Numbered from the stretch's first letter, positions 34,237-43,537 are shown. The stretch is 64,000 bases of DNA from Amycolatopsis sp. cg9 (GCF_041346945.1 NZ_CP166850.1:5874501-5938500), one strand, 5' to 3'. The notes: a model not told the origin generated them from the sequence alone. Numbers and translations: made by a program.

Positions 34237-35589
34237 TCACGCGGGGGGCGGCAGCGGCCAGATGGTCCGCTTGACCCGGTAGTCCTCGACCGCCGCGGCG
34301 AGGTGCTCCGGGCGGCACGGGAACCCGCCGCCGCCGAGCGCGCCCGCGGCGCCGGGCACCCAGTTGACCGAGATCTCCTTGGCGCGCACCAGGTGCGCCA
34401 CCTCGAAGGCTGCTTCCGGCGGTCCCCACACGCTCGCGGCGTGGGCGGCCGCCGAGGTGGAACCGGCCAGCCGCGCCGCCGCCTCGGGGTCGGGCGCGGC
34501 CTGGACGGTCAGCAGCGGCCCGGGCACCTCCTGCAGCACGGCCGGGGCGTCCGGCGCGAGGTCGGCCAGCACGCGGGCGCCCCGCCAGAAGCCGTGCTGC
34601 TCGGCCGGCCCGAGGCGCGTTTCGGCCTCGAAGCAGAACCCGGCGTCGCTGGTGGCCACCGCGGTGTCGAACAGGCTGAGCTGGTCGAGGTTGTTCAGCG
34701 GCCCGAAGTCCACGCCCGCGCGGCACTCGGCCACCGCGTCGGCGAGGCCGTGCACCACCTGCTCGTAGTTCTGCCGCAGCGTGATCACCCGGGCCGGCGC
34801 GAAGTTCTGCCCGGCGTTGTGCGTGCGGGCCCTGGCCAGGGCCCGGAACGTCGACCCGGGCGCGCCGGGCAGCACGACCGCGGCGCTGTTGCCGCCCCAC
34901 CGCAGGTGCGCCGGCCGCAGCCCGGCGCGGTGGGCGACGTCGATCGCGCCCCCGGTGTTCCCGGCGAAGGACAGCGCGTCCACCTGGCCGGCCACCAGGC
35001 TGCGCCCGGTCCGGCGGTCGCCGGTGACCACGCCCAGCACGTCGGCGCCCAGCACCGGAACGGCGCTTTCGGCGAGGAACTGCACCGAGTCGGGGGTGCT
35101 CTCGGCCGGTTTCACCACCACGGCGTTGCCCGCCACCAGCGCGGGCCCGGCCTGGTGCAGCGCCGACAGCAGCGGGAACGCCCAGTGCACGAGCACCCCG
35201 ACCACCCCGAGCGGGGCGGAACTGCCCGGCGACAGCGCACCGGCCACGGCGGCGCAGGACCGCAGGTGCCGCACGCCCGCCGCCACCTCGAGCCGGGCGT
35301 CGGCGGCCGGCTTGCCGGTGCCCGCGCACTCCAGCTCCACGTACCGGTCGGCGCGGTCCTCGAGGTGGTCGGCGAGCGCGTCCAGCCGCTCCGCGCGATC
35401 CGGGCCGCTCAGCCGGGACCACGTCTTCGCCGCGTCCCGAGCGGCCGCGACCGCGGCGGACACGGTGTACTCGTCGCCGATCGGGGCCATCCCGCGCACC
35501 TGCCCGGTGCGCGGGTCGAGGAGCAGGGTCGCGGGCCCGCCGGTGACGGCCGGTTCGTCCCCCGGCGTCCGGTGCTCAGTCCCGAACAC
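34237..35589 (-). CDS. Aldehyde dehydrogenase-fold protein lacking catalytic Cys and Glu
   Basis: A 450-residue member of the aldehyde dehydrogenase superfamily by fold: NAD-binding GVVGVLVHWAFPLLSALHQAGPALVAGNAVVVKPAE, SFAGNTGGAIDVA, and the late GPLLTVQ and SVWGPPEAAFEVA segments. The nucleophile region reads HNAGQNFAPAR, with Phe where Cys is expected, and the ELGGKSP segment is RWGGNSA, with Trp replacing the general-base Glu. It therefore cannot use the normal dehydrogenase mechanism. It overlaps the acyl-AMP ligase stop by 14 bases with a GTG start. It may reduce without a covalent intermediate, bind an aldehyde or serve as a scaffold; decay is possible but the frame is intact. Confidence 0.85.
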   Translation of the reverse strand: MFGTEHRTPGDEPAVTGGPATLLLDPRTGQVRGMAPIGDEYTVSAAVAAARDAAKTWSRLSGPDRAERLDALADHLEDRADRYVELECAGTGKPAADARLEVAAGVRHLRSCAAVAGALSPGSSAPLGVVGVLVHWAFPLLSALHQAGPALVAGNAVVVKPAESTPDSVQFLAESAVPVLGADVLGVVTGDRRTGRSLVAGQVDALSFAGNTGGAIDVAHRAGLRPAHLRWGGNSAAVVLPGAPGSTFRALARARTHNAGQNFAPARVITLRQNYEQVVHGLADAVAECRAGVDFGPLNNLDQLSLFDTAVATSDAGFCFEAETRLGPAEQHGFWRGARVLADLAPDAPAVLQEVPGPLLTVQAAPDPEAAARLAGSTSAAAHAASVWGPPEAAFEVAHLVRAKEISVNWVPGAAGALGGGGFPCRPEHLAAAVEDYRVKRTIWPLPPPA

Positions 35590-37162
35590 GCGCGCTCAGG
35601 TCGTCCCTCAGCTGCGGGCGCAGCACCTTCCCGGTCGCGGTGCGGGGGATCGACGGCAGCGTGATCACCTGCGCCGGCAGCACCCCCTCGGCGAAGGTGG
35701 CCCGCAACGGCCCGGTCAGCGCGGCGGCGTCGGTCTCGCCGCCGGACAGCACGACGGCGGCGATGATCTTCTCCCCGGCGAAGCGGTCCGGCACCGTGAC
35801 GCACGCGGCGTCCCGGACCTGGGGCAGCGCGCGCAGCACGCGGTCCATCTCGTCGAGGGAGACGGTCTCCCCGGCGACCTTGGCGATGTTCTTGAGCCGT
35901 CCGGTGAGGACGAAGAAGCCGCGCCCGTCCCGCTCGACCCGGTAGCCGAGGTCCTGGGAGTGGAACCAGCCGTCGCGGAACGCTTCGCGGGTCGCCTCGG
36001 CGTTGCGCACGTACCGCGACATCACGTTGAAGCCCCGCATGCAGACCTCGCCCACCTCACCCGGGGGCAGCGGCGCGCCCGCCGGGTCCAGCACCGCGAC
36101 CTCGTTGCCGTAGACCGCGACCCCGACGGAGGGGATTTCCGCGTCGAGCATCAGCCCGCGGTAGGTGTCGTCGGACAGGCCCGGCGGCATGGTGCAGGAG
36201 AAGTTGGTGGTCTCCGAAAGGCCGTAGCCCTGCAGGACCCGGGCACCGAGGCGCTCGGCGACCGACCGCGCGGTGCGGCTGGTCAGCGGCGCCGCGGCGG
36301 AGACGAAGTAGCCGAAGTCCGACGGGAGCTCGGGGCGGCGCCACGTCTCGACGAGCGCTTCGAGGATGCCGGGCACGACACTCGCGATGCGCGGGCGGTA
36401 GGTCCGCAGGGTGCCGGGGTAGGCGAGCGGGGAGAAGGAGTCGCACAGCACCGTGTGCGCGCCGGCCGCCATCGTGCCGAGGACGGTGAAGTGCAGGCCG
36501 TTGACGTGGTGGATGGGCAGGCACGCGAGCACCCGGTCGTCCCGGACGAGCCCGTGGTGGCGGCGCACGGCTTCGGCGTTGGCCACCGCGTTGAGGTGGG
36601 TCTGGGCGACGAGCTTGGACGCGGCCGTGGAGCCGGACGTCGCGAAGTAGAGCGCGTCCGCGGCCGGGTCGAGCGCGGGAAGGGCCGCGGTGGGTTCCGG
36701 CAGCTCGGTCCAGTGCGGGAGGGCCCGCGAGTCCGGGCCCGGGGCGCCGGTGCCGGGCAGGTGGACGGTGGCGAGCGCCCCGGCGGCTTCGAGCTGCCGG
36801 GCGCGGCGCTCGGGCGGGTCCGACGGCCCGAGCATCAGCAGCCCGAACCCGGCCCGGAGCACGGCCAGCACGGTGAGGACCGACGGGACGTCGTTCGACG
36901 GCGCGAAGCCGAGCGCGGCGGGCCTCCCGGTCCCGAATTCGGCGCACAGCCACCCCGCGAGCGCGCGGCTCGCGACGGCGGCCGTGCGGTAGTCGAGGGT
37001 GGTCGCGGTGCCGTCGGGCGCGACAGCGGTGACGAAGGGCGCGTCCCCCTGGCTCACGGCGAACCAGTCGAGCGCGTCGAGCGGGGTGCGCCAGGGCGAG
37101 GAGGGCGCCGCCGGCCCGGCATCGCCGTAGCGGCGCGCGAGTACGTGATCCGCAACCGTCAT
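35576..37162 (-). CDS. Acyl-CoA/acyl-ACP synthetase (AMP-forming)
   Basis: A 528-residue ANL-superfamily ligase. Motifs: YFATSGSTAASKLV (P-loop), GYGLSETTNFS, YRVERDGRGFFVLTGRLKNIAKVAGE (hinge) and PRTATGKVLRPQL with the catalytic Lys. The A4-region Asp typical of amino acid activation is not evident, so a carboxylic acid is a likelier substrate, passed to CoA or to the carrier protein at 32.1 kb. The start at 37162 follows GGAGGAAAGG. The coding frame extends open far upstream but without family sequence. Confidence 0.88.
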   Translation of the reverse strand: MTVADHVLARRYGDAGPAAPSSPWRTPLDALDWFAVSQGDAPFVTAVAPDGTATTLDYRTAAVASRALAGWLCAEFGTGRPAALGFAPSNDVPSVLTVLAVLRAGFGLLMLGPSDPPERRARQLEAAGALATVHLPGTGAPGPDSRALPHWTELPEPTAALPALDPAADALYFATSGSTAASKLVAQTHLNAVANAEAVRRHHGLVRDDRVLACLPIHHVNGLHFTVLGTMAAGAHTVLCDSFSPLAYPGTLRTYRPRIASVVPGILEALVETWRRPELPSDFGYFVSAAAPLTSRTARSVAERLGARVLQGYGLSETTNFSCTMPPGLSDDTYRGLMLDAEIPSVGVAVYGNEVAVLDPAGAPLPPGEVGEVCMRGFNVMSRYVRNAEATREAFRDGWFHSQDLGYRVERDGRGFFVLTGRLKNIAKVAGETVSLDEMDRVLRALPQVRDAACVTVPDRFAGEKIIAAVVLSGGETDAAALTGPLRATFAEGVLPAQVITLPSIPRTATGKVLRPQLRDDLSARVRD

Positions 37163-37212
37163 CGAACGTAACCCTTTCCTCCGGCGCACCGCCCGTTCGG
37201 TCTTGCCGAACG

Positions 37213-37277
37213 AGCCTAGGCCGGGCGGCCCCGGTGAGCGGTAATCCGGAAACCGGCCCGGAAACGGCGGAGTAATC
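37213..37277 (-). promoter_or_regulatory. Promoter of the acyl-AMP ligase operon with GATTACC repeats
   Basis: On the minus strand GATTACT starts at 37277 and GATTACC at 37246, 31 bases apart. The second copy ends 21 bases before TAGGCT (37218 down to 37213), a good actinobacterial -10 box. This is the clearest example of the shared promoter layout in this cluster. Confidence 0.65.
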
Positions 37278-37287
37278 GGGCCCGGGC

Positions 37288-39954
37288 TCAGCCGGCCGGG
37301 GACCGGGCCGGGACCGCCGTGCTCTCCACACTCGCCCTCGGCGTCCGCGCCGCGTCGATCAGCTGCTCCTTCCGCGCCCGCACCGGCGCCGGCACCCGGG
37401 ACAACGCGACCTCCCGCAGCCGGGTGTTCGTGAACGCGTAGCGCGTCCAAGCGAGGTCGCCCGGGCGCCGGACGCAGCGCAGGATTCCGCGGTTCACCAG
37501 CAGGCGCAACCACCGTCCGCTGGCGTGGTGGCCGTCCTCGGCCGCCAACGTCGCCACCACCGTCTCGGTGACGTCGTCCCCGCACACGGCCACGTCGTAC
37601 AGCACCGCACGGGCCTCCGTGGGCAGCAGGTCGAGCGCGACCTCCAGCCGGGAGCGGACCGAGTACGGGATCGGGTCCGGCAGGCTCGCCGGATCCTCGT
37701 CCGGCAGCCGCCTGCCGTACTCGATCGCGAACAGCGGGTTGCCGCCGAGGGCTCCCGCCAGGGGGACGAGGGTTTCCGGGTGCTCGTCCGGGACCGCGTG
37801 GCCGGCGGGGATGCGCGTCGCCTTGTACGCCTCCCACATGAGGCGCGCGGCCTCGGTGTCGGCGAGCGGGTGGAGGCAGACCGACGTGCTGTGCAGCTTG
37901 CCCCCGCCCCACGACCGCCGGCGGGTCAGCAGGTCCGGGCGGGCGCTCGCGACGACGAGCAGCGGCACACCTCCCGACCGCTCGAGGAGGTGGTCGAGGA
38001 AGTCGAGGACGACGTCGTCGCTCCACTGCAGGTTCTCCACCACCAGCACCACCGGCGCGCGCGCGGCCAGCGCCTCGAAGAACTGGGTCCACGCGTCGAA
38101 CGTGTCCGCGGTCCACGCCCGGTCGCCGTGGTCCGCCTCCAGCAGCACGCTCAGGTGGGAGAGGATCCACGGCGCCCGGCGTTCGTCGACGACGCCGTTC
38201 ACGACGTCGCCCAGCCGCGCCAGCGCGAAGGGCATGGCATCGGCGGGGCTGATGCCCGCCGCCGCGCGGACCAGCTCGGCCAGCGCCGTGACCCGGCTGC
38301 CCACGCTGATCGCCGACGGCGTGCGGCCGACCAGCACCGTGGTGCGGGTCCCGCCGGCGCCCGGGCCGCGGCGCCGCCATTCCTCCAGCAGCCGGGTGCG
38401 GCCGGAACCGGCCTCGCCGAACAGGGTCAGCAGGTGGGGCTGCCGCAGCGTGCGGGCGCCCTCCAGAGCGGCGTCGAGCGCGGCGAGCTCGCGCTCGCGG
38501 CCGACGAACGGGAGGTCGTCCGGCCGGTTCAGCAGCCGCACCGCCTCGGCCGTGGTCGGGCACACCCGCACCGGGCCCGCGGCGTCGTCCTCCAGCAGGC
38601 GCAGGCAGAGCTCGACCAGGTCGTCGGACGGCCGGGGCCAGGACCGAGCCGGGTCGCCGTGCCGCACCACGGCCGGGCCGGTGGCGACGACGACCCGCAC
38701 CTCGAACGGCAGCTGCTGCCCGTCGGCGGTGCGGCACCGCGGCTCGGCGGTCAGCCTGCCGTTGAGCGCGTGCGCCAGCTGCAGCGCCTGCCACGGTTCG
38801 GCTTCGCCCGCCGCGCCGTGCCCGGCGGTGACCAGCCACACCGGGGCCGACGGCGCTCCCGTGACGTCGCGCCACACCCGGTGCGCGGGACCGAGCAGCG
38901 CGGCGCAGTCACCGTCGCCGGTCCCGTCCGGCCCGATCACGCGGGTCCGGCGCGACCGGGCTTCGGCGCGGACGACGTCGTCGAGGTAGCCGCGGATCGC
39001 GGCGAGGTCCTGCGGCCCCGCGGACAGCCCCGGCGCGGGCCCGGCGGCGATCACCACGGTGCTGATGCGCTTGAGCTCCTCCAGCGGGACGCGCGCGCCC
39101 TCGGTGCCCGCCGGCCGCGGTTCGGGAACTTCGGCTCCGGGCCCGCCGGACGGCGGCTCCGGGGCGCGCTGCCCGGCGACGACCGGCTCGGCGACCTGGC
39201 CCAGCGAGCTGTCCTGGGTGAGGATCGCGTGCTCCAGCTGCTGCAGCTCGGGGCTGGGGTCCAGGCCCAGCTTCTCCACCAGCGCGCCGCGGGTGCGGCT
39301 GTAGACGGCGAGCGCGTCGGCCTGCCTGCCGCGCTGGTAGAGCACCCGCATGAGCAGGCCGCACAGGCGTTCCCGCAACGGTTCCTGCTCGACGAGCACC
39401 TCCAGCTCGGTCAGCACCTCGCGGTGCCGCCCGAGGTGGAAGTCCGCCTCCATCCGGTCTTCCAGCGCCATCAGCCGCGCGTTGCCGACGATGCCGATCT
39501 CGGGCCAGTCGAGCGCCTGGTCGGTCAGGTCGGCCAGGATCGGGCCGCGCCACATGGCGGTCGCCTCGCCCAGCAGTTCGGACGCCTGTTCCCAGCACCC
39601 GCCGGCGAGCGCCGCGTGCCCCTGCACGGCGATCTCGTTGAAGCGCACGAGGTCGATGTCCTGCGGCCGGATGCGCAGGAGGTAGCCGGGGGAGCGGGTG
39701 AGCAGCAGCGGTGGCTCCGCGCTGTCGTCCGAGGCGAGCAGCTTCCGGAGGCCGGAGACCGCGTTGTGCAGCATCTTGCGCGCCGAGACGGGAGCTTCGT
39801 CCGGCCAGAGCGCGTCCATCAGCTGGTTGACCGAGATCAGCGAGTTGTGCCGCAGCAGGAGGAGCGCGAGGGTCAGGCGCTGCTTCACGCCGCCCAGCGG
39901 AACCCGGCGTCCCCGCGAGGTGACTTCGAGCGGGCCGAGCAGGGAAAACTCCAT
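37288..39954 (-). CDS. SARP-family regulator with STAND ATPase domain (cluster activator)
   Basis: An 888-residue large SARP. Residues 1-250 hold the OmpR-type winged helix (FSLLGPLEVTSRGRRVPLGGVKQR) and the BTAD tetratricopeptide domain (MEADFHLGRHREVLTELEVLV; LYQRGRQADALAVYSRTR). An AAA/STAND module follows (from PFVGRERELAALDAAL). Its Walker A is GEAGSGRTR, with Arg for the usual Lys, and its Walker B reads VVLVVENLQW, with Glu. ATP use may therefore be weak or absent. SARPs activate antibiotic clusters by binding direct repeats near the -35 region; the GATTACC repeats of this cluster are the obvious candidates. Start chosen at 39954 (MEFSLLGPLEV). Confidence 0.9.
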   Translation of the reverse strand: MEFSLLGPLEVTSRGRRVPLGGVKQRLTLALLLLRHNSLISVNQLMDALWPDEAPVSARKMLHNAVSGLRKLLASDDSAEPPLLLTRSPGYLLRIRPQDIDLVRFNEIAVQGHAALAGGCWEQASELLGEATAMWRGPILADLTDQALDWPEIGIVGNARLMALEDRMEADFHLGRHREVLTELEVLVEQEPLRERLCGLLMRVLYQRGRQADALAVYSRTRGALVEKLGLDPSPELQQLEHAILTQDSSLGQVAEPVVAGQRAPEPPSGGPGAEVPEPRPAGTEGARVPLEELKRISTVVIAAGPAPGLSAGPQDLAAIRGYLDDVVRAEARSRRTRVIGPDGTGDGDCAALLGPAHRVWRDVTGAPSAPVWLVTAGHGAAGEAEPWQALQLAHALNGRLTAEPRCRTADGQQLPFEVRVVVATGPAVVRHGDPARSWPRPSDDLVELCLRLLEDDAAGPVRVCPTTAEAVRLLNRPDDLPFVGRERELAALDAALEGARTLRQPHLLTLFGEAGSGRTRLLEEWRRRGPGAGGTRTTVLVGRTPSAISVGSRVTALAELVRAAAGISPADAMPFALARLGDVVNGVVDERRAPWILSHLSVLLEADHGDRAWTADTFDAWTQFFEALAARAPVVLVVENLQWSDDVVLDFLDHLLERSGGVPLLVVASARPDLLTRRRSWGGGKLHSTSVCLHPLADTEAARLMWEAYKATRIPAGHAVPDEHPETLVPLAGALGGNPLFAIEYGRRLPDEDPASLPDPIPYSVRSRLEVALDLLPTEARAVLYDVAVCGDDVTETVVATLAAEDGHHASGRWLRLLVNRGILRCVRRPGDLAWTRYAFTNTRLREVALSRVPAPVRARKEQLIDAARTPRASVESTAVPARSPAG

Positions 39955-40676
39955 GAATTCGCTCCAGGTGGTCGCAGCCGGGCCGGTACCAATTCGGATT
40001 GATCGCGGAACTCGGTTCGCAGGCGAATTCCCCCAGGGCATCGGGAACGGTGGTGGCTTTGCCGATGATCTTAGGTGATCCGCCGGGCCGGGGTCGGCTG
40101 AGCGGGCCTTCCGGGCACATCCGCGGGCACTTACGGGCAGCGGGCCGCGCGGACACCGCCATTGTGCGGATTCCGGGTAAGTCCTTCCGCCGCAGGGTGT
40201 TCGGGGCGTCCCGCTGACCGGGCAGTCCCGGCTGTCTTTCTGTCGCCCGATCGGTCCGGGTCCGGCGGGAAAAGGACAAATCGGATACGTCGTTCTCGGT
40301 GCCGGTGCGGATTGTTCCCGCGCTTTCCGCGCGACGGCTTTCGCCGCTCGGCCCCGCTACGACATCCGGGTGGTAGTTCCGGTGCCGAGGGGCCGGAAAC
40401 CGTCGTGCCCCCGGCGAAAAGTGCCACGCACGGTTCCGGAATACGCGCTTCCCGTCGCTCCGAAGTGTGAGGGAAACCCGGCGGATTCCGATCGTTCGGC
40501 GCATTCCCGGCATCACCTGCGTAGGCCCGTGCACAGGCCGTTAACCCGTTGGGCCCTGAGCGCAGGGCGCTCCGGGTGACGTCGGCGGCCACGGCTAACA
40601 AATCCGCGTGCCGGCCGTCTTTCCCACGAACCCCACACCGGATCCGGCATTCCGCCGGTGCTCGAAAGGGACGTCC
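39955..40676. other. Large intergenic region, no gene recognised
   Basis: This 722-base gap lies between the leftward SARP gene and the rightward von Willebrand protein gene and presumably contains both promoters. Open frames inside it have Arg/Ser/Pro-rich, shadow-like composition and lack ribosome sites. Base composition is somewhat less GC-rich than the genes around it. No repeat or RNA gene was recognised. Confidence 0.5.
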
Positions 40677-42551
40677 ATGTCGCGAAGATCAGTTTTCGTC
40701 GCCCTCACCGCGGTCAGCGCGCTGCTGGCCCCGACGGCGGTGGCGGCCGCCGCGCCACCGGGGGTCGACCCGGCCACCGTCGACCTCACGCTCGGCGCGG
40801 GGCAGAGCACCACCGTCACCAAGCACGTGACCACGTCCGCCGTCCCGCCGAACCCCGACCTCGTCCTGCTCGCCGACACCACCGGCAGCATGGGCAGCGC
40901 GATCTCGAACGTGCGGACCAACGCCAACGCCATCACCGGCGACGTGCTCGCCGCGCAGCCGACCGCCCGGTTCGGGGTCGCGGAGTACAAGGACTTCGGC
41001 GACGCCGTGCCGTTCAAGGTCGACCAGGGCCTCACCGGGGACACCGCCGCGGTGCAGGCGGGCACGAACCAGTGGGTGGCCTCCGGGGGCGGGGACTTCC
41101 CCGAAGCCGACCTCAACGCGCTCTACGAACTGGCCACCGGCGCGGTCACCTTCCGGCCCGACGGCACGCGCATCGTCGCCTGGTTCGGCGACGCGCCGTC
41201 GCACGACCCCAGCGGCGGGCACTCCCTGGCCGACACGATCGCCGCGCTCAAGGCGGCGAACATCCGCGTGGTCGCGGTCAACGTCGGCGCACTCGACGCC
41301 GAGGGGCAGGCCACGGCCATCACCGAAGCCACCGGTGGCGTGCTGCTGAACAACGTGCCCTCGAGCCAGGTGTCGCAGGCCATCCTGGCCGGCATCAAGT
41401 CCATCGAGGTCACGGTGACCCCCAAGGTGACGGCCTGCGACCCGCAGCTGACGCTCACCAACGCCCCGGCGAGCGTCAAGGTGGCCGGCGGGGACGTCGC
41501 GACGTTCACCGAGGCGATCGCGGTCGCGGCGAACGCGGCGCCGGGCACGTACCACTGCTCGGTCGACTACCTGGTCGACGGCGTCTCGCGCGGGTTCGTC
41601 GAGACGACGACCGTGCGCGTGCTCGGGCTGAGCATCGGCGACGTCACGGTGGACGAAGGCTCCGGCGGCGCGCTGGTGCCGGCCACCTTCACCGTGTCGC
41701 TGCTCGGCGGGGCCGCCCCGGACCCGGTGACCGTCCACTACGCCACCGCGAACGGCACCGCCACCGCGCCGGCCGACTACGCCGCGGCCAGCGGGGACGT
41801 CACCTTCGCGCCGGGTGAGACGGCCAAGCCGGTGACGGTGCTGGTCAACCCGGACACCGTCGACGAGCCGGCCGAGACGTTCACCGTGAACCTCTCGGCC
41901 CCGGCCGGCGCCGGGCTGGTGGACCCGACGGGGGTCGGCACGATCGTCGACGACGACCGCGACGGCGCCTTCTCCTGCACCGGCACCGCGGCGAACGTCA
42001 TCGGCAGCACCGCCGCCGTGGCGAACCCGCAGAACCTGCCGTGCGCCGACGACAGCGAGACCGTCCTCGACGCGACGCTCAACGCGGGCCTGATCAAGGT
42101 GCAGACCCACGCGCTGACCTCCTCGACCGACCTGACCCCGGACAACCAGTCCGCGGCCCCGGCGGCCGGTGACCACGCGCAGGCATCGGCCAAGATCGAC
42201 AAGACGGTGATCAGCACGGTCGGGCTGACGATCGAGCTGGGCGTGATCCAGTCCCAGGCGGCGGCGACCTGCCAGCCGGTCACCGGCGGGCTCGCCCCGG
42301 CGCTGACCGGCAGCTCGAACGTCGCCTCGCTGAAGATCAACGGCGTCCCGGTCACGGTCGGCTCGGCACCGCTGACCATCCCGCTGGTCATCGGCTCGCT
42401 GAAGCTGAACGGCCAGACCGTGTCCGGCGGCGTCGTGAAGCAGCAGGCGGTGGCACTCGACACCGCGCTGGCGAAGATCGTGCTGGCGGAGTCCCAGGCC
42501 GACGTGCACGGCACCACCGCGCACCCGGCGGGCAACCCCTGCCGGCGGTGA
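40677..42551 (+). CDS. Secreted von Willebrand A and Calx-beta domain protein
   Basis: A 624-residue exported protein with a signal peptide (MSRRSVFVALTAVSALLAPTAVAAAA region). Residues about 60-240 form a von Willebrand A domain with a MIDAS-like DTTGSMGS (Asp-x-Thr-x-Ser). A Calx-beta domain follows at about 315-425 (VDEGSGGALVPATFTVSL to VGTIVDDDRDG). The C-terminal 200 residues, with paired cysteines, match no family I know. Likely an extracellular calcium- or magnesium-binding adhesion protein. Start chosen at 40677 behind GAAAGGGA. Confidence 0.85.
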   Translation: MSRRSVFVALTAVSALLAPTAVAAAAPPGVDPATVDLTLGAGQSTTVTKHVTTSAVPPNPDLVLLADTTGSMGSAISNVRTNANAITGDVLAAQPTARFGVAEYKDFGDAVPFKVDQGLTGDTAAVQAGTNQWVASGGGDFPEADLNALYELATGAVTFRPDGTRIVAWFGDAPSHDPSGGHSLADTIAALKAANIRVVAVNVGALDAEGQATAITEATGGVLLNNVPSSQVSQAILAGIKSIEVTVTPKVTACDPQLTLTNAPASVKVAGGDVATFTEAIAVAANAAPGTYHCSVDYLVDGVSRGFVETTTVRVLGLSIGDVTVDEGSGGALVPATFTVSLLGGAAPDPVTVHYATANGTATAPADYAAASGDVTFAPGETAKPVTVLVNPDTVDEPAETFTVNLSAPAGAGLVDPTGVGTIVDDDRDGAFSCTGTAANVIGSTAAVANPQNLPCADDSETVLDATLNAGLIKVQTHALTSSTDLTPDNQSAAPAAGDHAQASAKIDKTVISTVGLTIELGVIQSQAAATCQPVTGGLAPALTGSSNVASLKINGVPVTVGSAPLTIPLVIGSLKLNGQTVSGGVVKQQAVALDTALAKIVLAESQADVHGTTAHPAGNPCRR

Positions 42552-42561
42552 CCGGCTGACC

Positions 42562-42593
42562 GAGCCGGGGCGGACTCCGGTCCGCCCCGGCTC
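42562..42593. terminator. Bidirectional terminator hairpin
   Basis: Perfect 14-base arms GAGCCGGGGCGGAC (42562-42575) and its complement (42580-42593) enclose a four-base loop, 11 bases after the von Willebrand gene stop and before the convergent membrane-protein stop. Confidence 0.75.
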
Positions 42594-42603
42594 CTCCGGG
42601 GCT

Positions 42604-43047
42604 TCAGCTCGGCGGCTGCTGCGGGTACCCGGGCTGGGCGTAGCCGGCCGGCGGGCCCGCGAAACCCGGCTGCCCGGCCATCGGGTGGCCGGCCGGGCCC
42701 GGGTACGGCGCCTGGCGCGCCCGGCCACCCTTGACGGCCGCGAGCGCGACCAGGAGCCAGGAGATCGCCGTGGCGACGTCCAGCGGGACGGCCACCGCCA
42801 TGAAGATCAGGCTGATGTCACTGGCGCTCAGGTTCCCGGAACTGATCCAGGACGCCGCGTCCAGCGACACGAACTGCCACGCGATGGCCGCCGCCGTCGT
42901 CAAGAGCATGACGGCGAAGGCGCCGACCAGCAGGCCCGAGCCGCCCCTGGCGCGGGCCTTGATCGCGAAGATCAGGCCGAGCACGCCCACCACGAGCAGC
43001 AGCACCCGCGGGATGATCTCGATGGTCGTCAACGCCAGGGGTGTCAT
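42604..43047 (-). CDS. Small integral membrane protein with Pro/Gly-rich tail
   Basis: A 147-residue protein with three or four hydrophobic segments (IIPRVLLLVVGVLGLIFAI; LLVGAFAVMLLTTAAAIAW; a helix near residues 80-105) and a cytoplasmic-type tail rich in Pro, Gly, Gln and Tyr (GYAQPGYPQQPPS). A strong GGAGGCGGG site precedes the ATG. No family recognised; function unknown. Confidence 0.75.
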   Translation of the reverse strand: MTPLALTTIEIIPRVLLLVVGVLGLIFAIKARARGGSGLLVGAFAVMLLTTAAAIAWQFVSLDAASWISSGNLSASDISLIFMAVAVPLDVATAISWLLVALAAVKGGRARQAPYPGPAGHPMAGQPGFAGPPAGYAQPGYPQQPPS

Positions 43048-43214
43048 GCCCGCCTCCACGCACTCGCTGCCGGAGATCGAGGCGTCCGGGCCGCGCCGCG
43101 CCGATCGTATGCGCCCGCCGGATCCCGCGTGGGCGATTCGCGGGAAGCGCCGGCGGATGGAAGCGCTTTGGAAGCCGGGTCTGCGACCGTTCGGGAAACG
43201 AAAGGGATCGAACC

Positions 43215-43382
43215 ATGAAACGTGCTGGTGCAGCCGCTTTGCTCGCCGCGGCCCTGGTCGCGGTGCTCGCCCCGGTGGCCGCCGCGGCGGAAGGCCCTTC
43301 GGCCGGCTCCGCCCCCGTCGGCGGGATGGGCGGCGGTCCCTACATCGGCGACATCCCGGCACCCGGCACCGGCGACCGCTGA
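43215..43382 (+). CDS. Short secreted peptide
   Basis: A 55-residue product: a signal peptide (MKRAGAAALLAAALVAVLA, then AAAAEG) followed by a mature part of only about 30 residues rich in Gly and Pro (GGMGGGPYIGDIPAPG). AAAGGGA precedes the ATG by eight bases. It might be a signalling peptide or a structural surface peptide; no family recognised. Confidence 0.6.
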   Translation: MKRAGAAALLAAALVAVLAPVAAAAEGPSAGSAPVGGMGGGPYIGDIPAPGTGDR

Positions 43383-43537
43383 ACCGGCCCGGATCGTCGG
43401 CCGCCGCGCCGCGGGCGATCTCCGTCCGCCGGGGTAACGGACGTGCGCTCCGCAACGACTGTGGACACGAGCATCGGCGGGGTTGCCCGGGACACCCCGC
43501 GGTCTTGCGGCGGTGTGGCGGTTCGTGGAGGTAGCGG

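Noticed and set aside
40162..40470. Small open frame in the 39.9-40.7 kb gap
   Set aside because: No ribosome site, Arg/Ser/Pro-rich composition and no recognisable motif.
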